Shown here: positions 19,313 to 31,352 of the stretch, in pieces | Layout of the letters: each line of letters opens with the position of its first letter | Position numbering within the stretch: position 1 is the stretch's first letter | Source: an uncultured Clostridia bacterium | Lineage (GTDB): Bacteria > Bacillota > Clostridia > Oscillospirales > Ruminococcaceae | DNA: 64,000 nt | Direction: 5' to 3' | Assembly: GCA_947586185.1 (NCBI GenBank) | Contig: CANPXN010000001.1 | Span: 62,001 to 126,000 of the forward strand | Translations under genes and position numbers: made by a program | Notes under the pieces: model-generated | What the model saw: the letters and a program-made list of their open reading frames with translations, nothing else | Told to the model about the DNA's origin: nothing | The model's database searches: none

Positions 19313-21019
19313 TTATTGCGAGATATAGAACATCTCCCTATACTGTACAGGCGAATAGGATGTATTTTTCTTGAAAAGGCGGATAAAGTATTTCTCATCA
19401 TTGAATCCGCATTTTTCCGATATGTAGCTGATACCTGTTGTAGTTGTTACAAGGAGGTATTTTGCAAGATACATTTTTGCGTTAAGGCAGTCCTTGTGAA
19501 AGCTTGTTTCAAAAATATACTTATATTGATTTCTGAAATATCCTACACCCAGACAAAGCTCCTTGCACACATTATCAATATCAGCGTTTCGCTCAGGGTT
19601 AATATACAAACGCTTTCTGATTTTGCTTATACTGCTGTATTTAGGATTCTGTATGCTTTCTTCAAGCTTTTTAATGCTTGGAGCGATCATGGAGCTAAGT
19701 TCTTCAATAATGCTATCGGCAGAAATATTATCCTTACAGTATTGCTTGTGCGCTATAAACAGGGACTCAGCTCCCATTTTCTCAATAAATGAGTAGTTAT
19801 TCATTATGAGAGTTTTGATGAGGTCAACAGTGTTTTCCGGGTATTCGCTGCTCTGTTGTCCAATTTTTGCAAAGATAAAGGTGTTCTCGTCAACTCTTGA
19901 GAAGAAGCCGGTGTTATCATTCATAAGAGGAGTTATGGATTTTGCCACAGAGCTTACAAGGGTCATGTTTTCCTTGATTTGTTCAGGCTGCAATCCCGTA
20001 TCGGTAAACGGTATCTTTATCATAAAGATATAAATACAGTCACTGCTTTCCGTATCGGAAATAAAGTTTTCGATTGAAAATTTCAGCCCCTCCAGGCTTA
20101 AAAAGTTAGTTACCTTATCATAGTATTTTGATATGGTTTTATTGTCGGTCATAATGCTTACGTCATATCTTGCCTTCTGGAATTGCAATGCAAAGGAAAT
20201 GTTTTTGAGCCAGTGGCAATAGTCTTCGCTGAGAAAGAATGGCTTTGAGCATCTGAAAACGACATAACCGGACATGTTTTCAGAAAAGAAAATAGGCGTG
20301 TAAAAGCATATGCATGGCTTATCGCTGTCAGTGACCTTATTCGGAAGAGTGTTAGCGTTAAAGGTAAAAAGCTCGTTTTCATTTTTTATGTTATATCCGA
20401 ACATTATAGGATTTTTTTCGCTGCTCCACCACTCGCGGTAAAGGCATAGGAATATGTCAAAATCGTTTTCCTCACCGTTTTGGTATATGCTCCCACGCAT
20501 TGTACGCATAAAGTCTTCGATGGACATGCAGTTCATAAAGTATTGTTCAAGCTGAACAAAATACTCTATTCTTTCCCACTTACTAAGAGAAGAGAAAAAT
20601 AAATTGCTTTCTTCCGATTTGTCATATAAGTCCATATTACCTTCGCAGAGAGAGGCTATCGCTGCTGTACAATTGCTTTCGTCTGAGTAAACTGCATTTG
20701 GAATATTTTCAAAAACAGGATCGCTGCCTATAATAACAGCTTTCTTACCGGATCTGAGAATATGATCTTTAATGGCTTCTTTAAGCCCATCATATTTTAA
20801 GTATGCGGTTATTACTGCAATGGCGTCAAGGTCCTCGCATAGAATAAGCTCATAAATTTCATCCTCACTTACAATGCTTTCAAAATTATAGACGTTTGAG
20901 ATAACCGATGTGTTTATACCAAGTCCGACACAGCAGTTTAAAATATTATTTAAAAGTCCGGATTGATTTTCATTATACAGCTGTGAAGTTACTACTGCTA
21001 AATTAAATACTTTTTCCAT
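19313..21019 (-). CDS. AraC-family transcriptional regulator with large sensor region
   Basis: The protein is about 568 residues. The C-terminal 100 residues form an AraC/HTH_18 domain with two helix-turn-helix units (VCKELCLGVGYFRNQYKYIF and ISYISEKCGFNDEKYFIRLF). The N-terminal 130 residues (FNLAVVTSQLYNENQSG) look like a periplasmic-binding/LacI-type sensor fold, as in XylR-type AraC regulators; the middle is of unknown fold. The start at 21019 is preceded by GGAGG; a longer frame from a TTG at 21097 lacks such a site. It is divergent from the GH98 gene and probably controls it and perhaps neighbouring enzyme genes (inference). Confidence 0.82.
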   Translation of the reverse strand: MEKVFNLAVVTSQLYNENQSGLLNNILNCCVGLGINTSVISNVYNFESIVSEDEIYELILCEDLDAIAVITAYLKYDGLKEAIKDHILRSGKKAVIIGSDPVFENIPNAVYSDESNCTAAIASLCEGNMDLYDKSEESNLFFSSLSKWERIEYFVQLEQYFMNCMSIEDFMRTMRGSIYQNGEENDFDIFLCLYREWWSSEKNPIMFGYNIKNENELFTFNANTLPNKVTDSDKPCICFYTPIFFSENMSGYVVFRCSKPFFLSEDYCHWLKNISFALQFQKARYDVSIMTDNKTISKYYDKVTNFLSLEGLKFSIENFISDTESSDCIYIFMIKIPFTDTGLQPEQIKENMTLVSSVAKSITPLMNDNTGFFSRVDENTFIFAKIGQQSSEYPENTVDLIKTLIMNNYSFIEKMGAESLFIAHKQYCKDNISADSIIEELSSMIAPSIKKLEESIQNPKYSSISKIRKRLYINPERNADIDNVCKELCLGVGYFRNQYKYIFETSFHKDCLNAKMYLAKYLLVTTTTGISYISEKCGFNDEKYFIRLFKKNTSYSPVQYREMFYISQ

Positions 21020-21201
21020 AGAGCTTCCTCCCTGAAAAATAATTGCAGACGATATTGTAAAAAGTCTGCCTGAGAAGTTTTTATGTGATCTGTGCAAAAG
21101 CTTTTACTATATTGCTTATGCTATATAAAATGTTACCATATACCAAGGCGAATGTCAAGAAAATAATGTTGATTTTGTCCACCTTATAATCAAAATGTGC
21201 C

Positions 21202-21230
21202 TTGATTCAAATAAAAAAAGATGATAAAAT
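21202..21230 (+). promoter_or_regulatory. Sigma-A promoter of the GH98 gene
   Basis: TTGATT (21202-21207), 17-base spacer, TAAAAT (21225-21230). Confidence 0.6.
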
Positions 21231-21260
21231 TTAAATAAAGAATTTGTAGTATGCGGATTG

Positions 21261-21290
21261 TCCGGTTTAAGATTGGCTGTTTAAACCGGA
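21261..21290 (+). promoter_or_regulatory. Inverted repeat in the GH98 leader (operator or 5' hairpin)
   Basis: TCCGGTTTAA (21261-21270) and TTAAACCGGA (21281-21290) are perfect 10-bp arms around a 10-base loop, about 24 bases past the likely transcription start. It could be bound by the divergent AraC protein or stabilise the mRNA. Confidence 0.5.
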
Positions 21291-21340
21291 TTGTACGAGT
21301 GAAAGTATACTATTAAAAGTCAAATAGGGGAGGAACTATT

Positions 21341-24300
21341 ATGAAAGCCAAAAAAATACTTGCTTTTTTAACATCTGCGGTTATAATGCTCGGAATGTTT
21401 ACATGCGTTCCGTCATCAGCAGTGGAAAAGCTTTTAAGCAGCAGCCTTCTTTCCTCAATTCTTGGGGATGACATTGAGGTAACTCAGTTTGAGGCTCAGG
21501 CGGCAGGAACGCTGAGGCGTCCTGTTTCAAACGAACAGCCTATGTGGATCGTACATATAGACTCGTGGAATTATGCTGATCCGGCAAAGATCATCGACCT
21601 GATTCCAAAGGATGTGCTTCCTTACTGTGTGTTCAACATTTCTCTGTCCATAAACTGGGACAGTAAAAATCATAAGTGGCTCATGATTCAGGACGGCTAC
21701 AATTGCGCTAAGTCGTGGCTGAGAACCTGCGCTGATAAGGGCGTATGGGCTATGATCCAGCCGGCAAGCGGAGGTCAGTGCCATTTCCCAGATTACTCTG
21801 CGGACTATGATCTTGACAAAACTATATTCGGTGAGTTTTTCAGGGATTACCCGAACTTTATCGGATATAACTACTGCGAACAGTTCTGGGGATTTTCACA
21901 GGCAGATTTTCCTATTACATATCAGGATCGTTACAGACATTTCTCTGCTCTTTTAAAGCTCTGCAACAAGTACGGCGGCTATCTTGACATAAGCATATGC
22001 GAAAATATGTGGGGTACAGCGCTTAATCCTATCGGACTTCTGAAACAGGTTCCGGAGTGGGAGAAAGCATGCAGACTCTATTCAGAAAACTATATTCTTG
22101 AAGAAAAATATACACAGACAAGCTACATTGCGGATATCGAAAGTGAAGTATATGGCGCTTATGTTGCCGGCTACTGCGGAAACTTTGGCGTTCGCTGGGA
22201 CGATACCGGCTGGTCGGATTCTACCTGGAGCGGCACAGGAGAAATAACAAAGAATCAGTACAGAGTTTCCTGCGGTCTGCCTATATTCCTTGAAAGAATG
22301 GTACAGAACGGTATGACCGTTATTGACGGTCCTGAGCTTGTATGGGCAGACGATTTCAAGGAGCTGTGGCCAAGCGCTGACAGCGAAGGTTATACTACAA
22401 GAAAGTGGGCAATGTATGACCAGTATCAGAATGATATAATTGACTTATTCCGCAAGGTTCAGGATAAGACGATCCGTATTCCTGACCGTCAGGAGGTAAT
22501 TGATCGCACCAAGGTGGTTGTTATACAGGATATTACAACCGGCAATGACGAAAGTAAATACAGCACTTATTCGACTCTCTTTGAAGGACTTTACAGAATG
22601 CCTAATGACGGTAATCTGAGAGATAATCGCGATCCATATAAATCAACGGGACGCTATCAGACAATACCGACAATAACAGGTTTTGCGGATGACCTTGCAA
22701 AATCAATTCCTGTTCAGATCAAGCAGTCGCAGATTGCTTCACGCTGGAGCAGCATCAAAGCAAAGCAGGAGGAATTCAATAAGCTCTACGCATCCGATTA
22801 CTGGGGCAACTGCTATGCAGGACGAAATGAAAACACATGGGTCGCATATAACCCGAATAAGACCGGAACAGCTGCCGGAGGAGTGCTTTCGCTGAAATAC
22901 AATACCTGCAAGAACGTTGATATTGCATTTTCTGCATATGGTTCAGCTGTTATGAATGAATACTCCGATCATATCGACTTCTATCTCAATAACTTTGACG
23001 AAGAGGCGGCAACAACATTAAGGGCTACAACTATAAAAATTGCCGGCTGCAAGAGTGAGCCTCAGATCACACTTCAGAAGGACAGAGGCGTAAATCAGGC
23101 TAAGACCTCTGTTTCAACAAGCTATTCAGACGGCACATATACTATCACGGTTAATCACAACGGACCTGTTGATTTGTCAGTTAAATGCTCAGGCAGCGAA
23201 ACAGGACGTCAGACCTCATATAAGACAGCAAAGATCGTTGAACCTGAATTCCCAGCATTCTATGAGGGCATACGCCAGTATGAGGGTGAATTTTTCGATT
23301 ATAAGAATGTAGAGGGAAATGTAACAAACGGATGCAACAGCGGTATCACAGGCTACTGGGGACAGGGCTTTATGAAGTTTGGTACAAAGTCCGGTGCGGC
23401 AGTTAAGGATACTGTTTCAACAACCAAGGCAGGAACTTTTGATATGACTCTCCGCTATGCGGTAACTTCCGATGTAAATAACGTTGATCTTTATGTAAAC
23501 GGCGGAAAGGTCAAGACGCTTTCACTTGCAAAGGGAAGCTCCCTCAGCGACTGGAAAACGGTTAAGCAGAGCATTACTCTTAAAGAGGGTGATAATAAGA
23601 TCGAGCTGAAATCAACCTCTGCCCTTGCAAGCACGCTTTATCTTGACTGCTTTACTGTAAGCGGTGATTTCGGCGATGCACAAACTACTGTAGAGCCGGA
23701 TAAAAACGGATATTACTTCCATGATGAATTTGAAGATATCAATATCGACTGGAAGTCAAGAGGTGCAAACAAGCTTGGACTCAGCGGAAGAACACCTTAT
23801 AAGGGCGGCAACGCACTCCTCGTTTCAGAGAGAACAGGTGCATGGAACGGCGCACAGAAGGAGCTTACACCTGCAATGGGATTTAAGCCGGGTGAAAGCT
23901 ACAGCTTCAGCGTATGCGTAAAATATGTTGACGGTTTGTGTACTGAGAGATTTGCGTTTACCTTGCAGTATACTGACGCTAACGGAAAAACACAGTATAA
24001 GAATATTGACAATAAGGTAGCTGTAAGAGGCGAGTATGTTCAGCTTGCAAATACAAGCTATACGATCCCTGCTGACGCATCAAACGTTAATCTTGTAGTT
24101 GAAACTGCAAGCCAGACTATGAACTTCTACATGGATGAAGTGATCGGTGCAGTAAAGGGTACTAAGATCGAGGGTCCGGCGGAAGTAAGCTTTGTTCTCG
24201 GTGATGTAAACTACGATGGAATTATAAATGTATTTGACCTTTGCCTTGGAAAGAAAGGAATCTTAAAGGGCTTTGCAGATAACCTTACTTCGGTTGCCGC

Positions 24301-25225
24301 AGACGTTGACCAGAACGGTGTTGTTGACGGCTCTGACGTAAAGCTTATGCAGCAGTTCCTTACAGGAGAGATAACCGAGTTTCCTATAGGTAAAAAAGCA
24401 GTAACTCCTGCGGAATATATGAATTCTGTAAGTGCAAATATAGTTGAGAAAGAACCAAGTACAGCTTTGGAAGAAAAGGCCGGAGTTACTTATGGCACTA
24501 TTGAAAAGAAAACTTTCTATTCTGACATATGCAAGCGAAACAAGAATATGAATATTCTTCTCCCTGCAAACTATTCTAAGGATAAAAAATATCCGGTGCT
24601 GTATGCGCTTCATGGATATTTTGGCAACGAGGACGCTCTTCTTGATGCAGGAGACGCTTCTTTAAAGCTTCGTCAGATCATCGGCAATGCAATTGCTGAG
24701 GGAGAAGCTGAGGAAATGATCGTGGTATTCCCTGATATTTTTGCAAGCTCAACTCATGATGCATGTCCTGGATTCAGCGATGAAAGCAATGCGGCATATG
24801 ATAATTTCATAAATGTTCTTGTGAAGGAAATCATGCCGTATATGGAAAAGAACTATTCTATTAAAACCGGAAGGGAAAATACAGCTATAACAGGCTTTTC
24901 CATGGGCGGAAGAGAATCCCTCTATATCGGTTTTTCAAGGCCTGACCTGTTTGGTTATATAGGCGCTACATGTCCTGCACCGGGTCTTACAACCGATCTG
25001 TTTAATGAAAGTGAGCTTAAATTTACAAGCAACGAGCCGTACCTGCTTTTGTTAAGTGCCGGCTCCACTGATGATATAGTTACTTCTGTGCCGGAGGGCT
25101 ATCACAATGCAATGACGGCTAACGGTACTACACATTTGTGGCATTATGTCATAGGCGGTTACCATGGCGGAAATACTATCAGACCGCATATATATAATTT
25201 TGTAAGAGCCTTATTTAAGGCGTAA
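21341..25225 (+). CDS. Five-module cellulosomal enzyme: GH98 - CBM35-like - CBM22 - dockerin - CE1 esterase
   Basis: The 1294-residue secreted protein has a signal peptide (1-28). The GH98 catalytic domain (about 60-400) starts MWIVHIDSWNYADP and includes PNFIGYNYCEQFWGF; the GH98 C-terminal region follows to about 630. A CBM35/6-like module (about 637-783; QYEGEFFDYKN) and a CBM22 (about 789-940; YYFHDEFEDINIDWKSRG) come next. The dockerin (about 953-1016) has GDVNYDGIINVFDL. A CE1/feruloyl-esterase domain (about 1046-1294) carries Ser in GFSMGGRES (about 1187). GH98 contains blood-group endo-galactosidases and endo-xylanases; the xylan-binding CBM22 and the esterase favour xylan here (inference). 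Confidence 0.87.
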   Translation: MKAKKILAFLTSAVIMLGMFTCVPSSAVEKLLSSSLLSSILGDDIEVTQFEAQAAGTLRRPVSNEQPMWIVHIDSWNYADPAKIIDLIPKDVLPYCVFNISLSINWDSKNHKWLMIQDGYNCAKSWLRTCADKGVWAMIQPASGGQCHFPDYSADYDLDKTIFGEFFRDYPNFIGYNYCEQFWGFSQADFPITYQDRYRHFSALLKLCNKYGGYLDISICENMWGTALNPIGLLKQVPEWEKACRLYSENYILEEKYTQTSYIADIESEVYGAYVAGYCGNFGVRWDDTGWSDSTWSGTGEITKNQYRVSCGLPIFLERMVQNGMTVIDGPELVWADDFKELWPSADSEGYTTRKWAMYDQYQNDIIDLFRKVQDKTIRIPDRQEVIDRTKVVVIQDITTGNDESKYSTYSTLFEGLYRMPNDGNLRDNRDPYKSTGRYQTIPTITGFADDLAKSIPVQIKQSQIASRWSSIKAKQEEFNKLYASDYWGNCYAGRNENTWVAYNPNKTGTAAGGVLSLKYNTCKNVDIAFSAYGSAVMNEYSDHIDFYLNNFDEEAATTLRATTIKIAGCKSEPQITLQKDRGVNQAKTSVSTSYSDGTYTITVNHNGPVDLSVKCSGSETGRQTSYKTAKIVEPEFPAFYEGIRQYEGEFFDYKNVEGNVTNGCNSGITGYWGQGFMKFGTKSGAAVKDTVSTTKAGTFDMTLRYAVTSDVNNVDLYVNGGKVKTLSLAKGSSLSDWKTVKQSITLKEGDNKIELKSTSALASTLYLDCFTVSGDFGDAQTTVEPDKNGYYFHDEFEDINIDWKSRGANKLGLSGRTPYKGGNALLVSERTGAWNGAQKELTPAMGFKPGESYSFSVCVKYVDGLCTERFAFTLQYTDANGKTQYKNIDNKVAVRGEYVQLANTSYTIPADASNVNLVVETASQTMNFYMDEVIGAVKGTKIEGPAEVSFVLGDVNYDGIINVFDLCLGKKGILKGFADNLTSVAADVDQNGVVDGSDVKLMQQFLTGEITEFPIGKKAVTPAEYMNSVSANIVEKEPSTALEEKAGVTYGTIEKKTFYSDICKRNKNMNILLPANYSKDKKYPVLYALHGYFGNEDALLDAGDASLKLRQIIGNAIAEGEAEEMIVVFPDIFASSTHDACPGFSDESNAAYDNFINVLVKEIMPYMEKNYSIKTGRENTAITGFSMGGRESLYIGFSRPDLFGYIGATCPAPGLTTDLFNESELKFTSNEPYLLLLSAGSTDDIVTSVPEGYHNAMTANGTTHLWHYVIGGYHGGNTIRPHIYNFVRALFKA

Positions 25226-25270
25226 CTCATGTCATAATAATTCCCCCTATTATGAAATATACAACAAAGA

Positions 25271-25302
25271 GCCTCCGGAATGCTTTCTCCGGAGGCTTTT
25301 TG
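25271..25302 (+). terminator. Rho-independent terminator
   Basis: GCCTCCGGA / TCCGGAGGC stem followed by TTTTTG. Confidence 0.85.
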
Positions 25303-25303
25303 T

Positions 25304-25332
25304 TTGACAAACCCTTTGAAATGGTGTAAAAT
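25304..25332 (+). promoter_or_regulatory. Sigma-A promoter of the second LRR-dockerin gene
   Basis: TTGACA (25304-25309), 17-base spacer, TAAAAT (25327-25332), 42 bases before the GTG start. Confidence 0.75.
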
Positions 25333-25374
25333 TAAGATGTGTTTTTAATAAAGTATAGAGCAGGAGGATTTATT

Positions 25375-26790
25375 GTGGAACTTAAAAGAAAGATAATAAG
25401 CATTGCGGCGGCAATGGCATGTACAGCAAGCCCTTTATTTAGCGGTATGTCGTCAATAACCGCAGTAGCTGCAACCTATGGCAATATATCGTATGAAAAG
25501 AAAGATGAAGATAATAACGGAAAATATGATTATGCTGTAATTACAGGATGTCTTGAAACTGCTGTCAATATTGAAATCCCTGCGGAGATCGACGGATTGG
25601 TTGTGAGAAGTATCAGAAATAATGCGTTTTATGATAATACAAATCTCACCAGTGTAAAAATATATGATGGTCTTGAAAGTATTGGTAGCAGCACATTTAG
25701 CGGTTGTACACGCCTTGAAAGCGTAAGCATACCAAGCAGCGTTACAGAGATCGGGAAGTCCGCATTTGATAATACGGCTTTAGTTAATAATCAGACTGGG
25801 GTAAAGTATGCGGATACATGGGTAGTGGATTGTGATGAAAGTGTTACGGCTGCTGAAATAAAAGATGGAACAAAAGGTATAGCTAATTACGCCTTTGAAG
25901 GCTGCAAAAGTCTTAGCAGCATAAGCGTTCCTAAAGACCTTAAAGTTATCGGAGAAGGCGCATTTATTAGCTGCGAGGGCCTTGGAAATATAAGTATACC
26001 AATCGGCATTTCAGAGATCGGAGCTTTTGCTTTTAGCAATACAGCTATATTAAATAATCAGACTGAGCCGATAAAATATGTAGGCGAATGGGTGGTTGAC
26101 TGTGATAATGGCATTACAGCTGTCGAGATAAAAAGCGGTACAAAGTATATAGCAAATTCTGCATTTGTAAATTGTACAAGCCTTAAAAGCGTTACAATTC
26201 CCGACGGTATTACGAAAATTGGAAAAAGTTCATTTCAAGCCTGCACAAATCTTGAAAGTGTGACCATTCCCGGAAGTGTTGCCTTGATAAAAGATAATGC
26301 GTTTTCCGGCTGTTCAAATCTTAAAAAGATAGTTATCCCTAAAAGTGTTGATCGTATTTTCGGAAGTGCGTTTTCCGGCTGTGCAGGGCTTAACGAAATA
26401 ATGATTTTAAATCCTGATTGTCATATTGCTAATATTCGGGATACCATAAGCACAGGCTGGGATAAGAGCTTCAAGGCTTATTTCGATGGCACGATATACG
26501 GCTATGCAGGCTCCACCGCTGAAAAGTATGCAAATAATTTCGGTTATAAATTTATTGCGATAAACGATAACGGTATAATGGGCGATGCAAACGGCGACGG
26601 AAGGGTAACTGCACTGGATTCTTCCTTGATATTCACAGAATATAAAAAGGTCTATAAAGGCGGAAAGAGTAGCTTTACGGCGGAGCAGAAAGTACGCTGT
26701 GATATGAACGAAGATAAGGAAATAACAGCAATAGATGCATCTAAGGTATTTTCAATATATAAGAAAAATTATAAAAATGATAAAATTTAG
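25375..26790 (+). CDS. BspA-type LRR protein with C-terminal dockerin
   Basis: The 471-residue secreted protein starts at GTG 25375 seven bases after AGGAGG; an earlier GTG at 25339 lacks a site. A signal peptide ends near TAVAA. Residues 30-400 are BspA/LRR_5 repeats of about 23 residues (SGCTRLESVSIPSSVTEIG). Two near-copies of an inserted segment occur, with YADTWVVDC and YVGEWVVDC. The last 70 residues are a dockerin with GDANGDGRVTALDSSLIF and DMNEDKEITAIDASKVFS. Such repeats bind proteins or surfaces in other bacteria. The dockerin would place this protein on a cohesin, so a structural or adhesion role is more likely than catalysis. No enzyme motif is visible. Confidence 0.85.
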   Translation: MELKRKIISIAAAMACTASPLFSGMSSITAVAATYGNISYEKKDEDNNGKYDYAVITGCLETAVNIEIPAEIDGLVVRSIRNNAFYDNTNLTSVKIYDGLESIGSSTFSGCTRLESVSIPSSVTEIGKSAFDNTALVNNQTGVKYADTWVVDCDESVTAAEIKDGTKGIANYAFEGCKSLSSISVPKDLKVIGEGAFISCEGLGNISIPIGISEIGAFAFSNTAILNNQTEPIKYVGEWVVDCDNGITAVEIKSGTKYIANSAFVNCTSLKSVTIPDGITKIGKSSFQACTNLESVTIPGSVALIKDNAFSGCSNLKKIVIPKSVDRIFGSAFSGCAGLNEIMILNPDCHIANIRDTISTGWDKSFKAYFDGTIYGYAGSTAEKYANNFGYKFIAINDNGIMGDANGDGRVTALDSSLIFTEYKKVYKGGKSSFTAEQKVRCDMNEDKEITAIDASKVFSIYKKNYKNDKI

Positions 26791-26815
26791 GGACGGTGCA
26801 AACCGTCCCTTTTTC
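26790..26815. terminator. Bidirectional terminator
   Basis: GGGACGG / CCGTCCC stem with TTTTTC, between the LRR-dockerin (+) and GH1 (-) genes. Confidence 0.8.
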
Positions 26816-26819
26816 GTTA

Positions 26820-29212
<2,393 letters not shown>

Positions 29213-29256
29213 AAAAGTACCTCCTTATAACCTGCTATCGTTTAATTTCATTAGCT

Positions 29257-29285
29257 ATTATACTACAATTTTTTATTTATTTCAA
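29257..29285 (-). promoter_or_regulatory. Sigma-A promoter of the ROK kinase-GH1 operon
   Basis: Read on the minus strand: TTGAAA (29285-29280), 17-base spacer, TATAAT (29262-29257). Confidence 0.7.
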
Positions 29286-29339
29286 TATTCGCAGTATAAT
29301 TTGTCCCTGAATCAGCCTGTAAAAATTGTCAGAATACTG

Positions 29340-29368
29340 TTGAAAATCTTCGGCGGATATGTTACAAT
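29340..29368 (+). promoter_or_regulatory. Sigma-A promoter of the GH26 gene
   Basis: TTGAAA (29340-29345), 17-base spacer, TACAAT (29363-29368). The leader to the ATG would be about 115 bases. A second TATAAT at 29468 is too close to the start to be used normally. Confidence 0.55.
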
Positions 29369-29391
29369 AAATTTATATGATTCTGAGCGTA

Positions 29392-29462
29392 TTCACATAA
29401 AGCTAATGTGTGGGTTTTGGTGACAGAATTTGCCAAAAGATGTGTGATATGGTTTATGTGAA
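29392..29462 (+). promoter_or_regulatory. Spaced inverted repeat in the GH26 leader
   Basis: TTCACATAAA (29392-29401) and TTTATGTGAA (29453-29462) are perfect 10-bp inverted copies 51 bases apart. They may be paired operator sites or a long RNA stem. Confidence 0.5.
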
Positions 29463-29490
29463 CACACTATAATATGAAAGGATGGTTGCT

Positions 29491-31251
29491 ATGAAATTCA
29501 TAAAAAGCTCCTTATGCGTACTGCTTTCAGCGGCAATGCTGGCTGTAAACGGTCAGTATGCCAGCAGCTTGGGCGCTGGCGCTGAGACTGCTGCTGTAAA
29601 ATATGAGTTTGAGGACGGAAAAACAAACGGCGGAAAAATTTACAATGAAACCTGGAAGGGCAATACTGCTGAGGACGGAACCGGTGAGGAATATGACCTT
29701 ACAAACGCTTCCGGAGGCGGTTTTTCATACCTTGATCAGAAGGGAACTACTGTAAGCGTTGAGGTAACAGTTCCGGAGAGAGGGCTTTATGAGCTGTCAA
29801 TATGCTACTGTGAGCCAAGTGACCCGAACAAAAAGGTTCAGTACCTTAACATAAACGGTGTAAATCAGGGTGAAGTAAGCTTCCCTCATAACCTTACCTT
29901 TGAGGAAACCTCCGGAGGTGTCGTTATGTTGGATGAAGGCGTAAATACCATTGAACTTAAAGCATACTGGGGATATACGATGTTTGATTATCTTACAGTA
30001 AAGCCTGCGGACGAAAGCCTTAAAAACCTTTCTCCGACTCGTCAGCTTTCAAACCCGAATGCCTCGGACGAAACAAAGAGGCTCTATAACTATCTCTGCG
30101 ACCAGTATGGAAATCATATTATATCCGGTCAGCAGGAATACTGCGGCTCTCATAACTACAATCTCTATGCCGACCCGGATAACTTTATAAAGGATAACGA
30201 GCAGGAGTTTGACTTTCTTAAAGAAAAGACCGGAAAGATGTGCGCTATCAGAGGCATTGACTTTTTGAATTACTATGCCGGAGCAACCTATGACGACAAT
30301 GCAGCTGAGCGTACTATACAGTGGGTAAATGAATACAAGGGCATTGCCGCACTGGTATGGCACTGGAGAGTGCCGTCTGAAGAGGGAGGTACTCAGCGCA
30401 ATTTCTATGTTGAATCTGCAAGCGCTGATTATACAACATTCAGCGTTTCAAAGGCTCTTGAAGAGGGAACATGGGAAAACAAGGTTCTTATGGACGATAT
30501 TGACGAAATCGCAAAGCAGCTTACTAAGCTTAAAGATGCCGGAGTACCGGTTCTCTGGCGTCCTCTTCACGAAGCCGAGGGCGCATGGTTCTGGTGGGGT
30601 GCTGAAGGCCCTGAGCCATGCAAGAAGCTTTATCACCTGCTTTATGATCAGCTTACAAATGTTTACGGACTTGACAATTTGATCTGGGTATGGAACAGTT
30701 ATACCTACCCGACCTCCTCACAGTGGTATCCGGGAGATGACGTGGTTGATATTGTTGGCTATGACAAGTACAACGCTGTGGACGGACTGCCGAATTTAAG
30801 CTCGATCTCATCTACATTCTACAGTCTTGTTCAGAGCACCAATGGACAAAAAATGGTTGCAATGACGGAGAATGATACGATCCCGTCCCTTGAAAACCTT
30901 TTGAAGGATAAAGCGTCATGGCTGTATTTCTGCCCTTGGTATATGAATTATCTTACAAGTGAGCAGAACAATCCTGTGGATAATCTTGTGGAAATATATA
31001 ACAGCGATTATTGTATTACTCTTGACGAGCTGCCGGACTTAAAAAGCTATCCTATGGCTTCCGAGGAGCTTGTTTTGGGAGATATTAACTTTGACGGAAA
31101 GATAACCACAGCCGATCTCACGCTTTTGGCAAAGCACCTTACAAAGGCGTCCTCCCTCAGCTCAAAGCAGCTTAACGCCGCAGAGCTTACCGGAGATGAC
31201 ACGGTTAATATTTTCGATCTTATAATGCTGAAAAGAAAGCTTCTTGCCTGA
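29491..31251 (+). CDS. GH26 beta-mannanase with CBM35 and dockerin
   Basis: The 586-residue secreted protein is taken from ATG 29491, nine bases after AAAGG; an ATG at 29482 is too close to that site. A signal peptide covers about 1-31. A CBM35-type module (about 35-170; KYEFEDGKTNGG) precedes a GH26 domain (about 180-520) with GQQEYCG, the acid/base Glu in RPLHEAEGAWFWWG and the nucleophile Glu in AMTENDTIPS. The dockerin at the C-terminus has GDINFDGKITTADLTLLAK and NIFDLIMLKRKLL. Known function of the family: endo-beta-1,4-mannanase. Terminator at 31268. Confidence 0.9.
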   Translation: MKFIKSSLCVLLSAAMLAVNGQYASSLGAGAETAAVKYEFEDGKTNGGKIYNETWKGNTAEDGTGEEYDLTNASGGGFSYLDQKGTTVSVEVTVPERGLYELSICYCEPSDPNKKVQYLNINGVNQGEVSFPHNLTFEETSGGVVMLDEGVNTIELKAYWGYTMFDYLTVKPADESLKNLSPTRQLSNPNASDETKRLYNYLCDQYGNHIISGQQEYCGSHNYNLYADPDNFIKDNEQEFDFLKEKTGKMCAIRGIDFLNYYAGATYDDNAAERTIQWVNEYKGIAALVWHWRVPSEEGGTQRNFYVESASADYTTFSVSKALEEGTWENKVLMDDIDEIAKQLTKLKDAGVPVLWRPLHEAEGAWFWWGAEGPEPCKKLYHLLYDQLTNVYGLDNLIWVWNSYTYPTSSQWYPGDDVVDIVGYDKYNAVDGLPNLSSISSTFYSLVQSTNGQKMVAMTENDTIPSLENLLKDKASWLYFCPWYMNYLTSEQNNPVDNLVEIYNSDYCITLDELPDLKSYPMASEELVLGDINFDGKITTADLTLLAKHLTKASSLSSKQLNAAELTGDDTVNIFDLIMLKRKLLA

Positions 31252-31267
31252 CGGTGAGATGACAGAG

Positions 31268-31292
31268 AGGACGGCTTTGACCGTCCTTTTTT
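31268..31292 (+). terminator. Rho-independent terminator
   Basis: AGGACGG / CCGTCCT stem followed by TTTTTTG. It ends two bases before the next -35 box. Confidence 0.8.
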
Positions 31293-31293
31293 G

Positions 31294-31322
31294 TTGACAC
31301 ATTAAAAATTATGTGGTATCAT
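31294..31322 (+). promoter_or_regulatory. Sigma-A promoter of the third LRR-dockerin gene
   Basis: TTGACA (31294-31299), 17-base spacer, TATCAT (31317-31322), 30 bases before the ATG. Confidence 0.75.
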
Positions 31323-31352
31323 TTTTATATAAATTAATGGGGAGGAACTTTC

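Noticed and set aside
29461-29475. TATAAT at 29468 as promoter of the GH26 gene
   Set aside because: It is about 20 bases from the start codon, so transcription would begin inside the ribosome site; the promoter at 29340 fits better.
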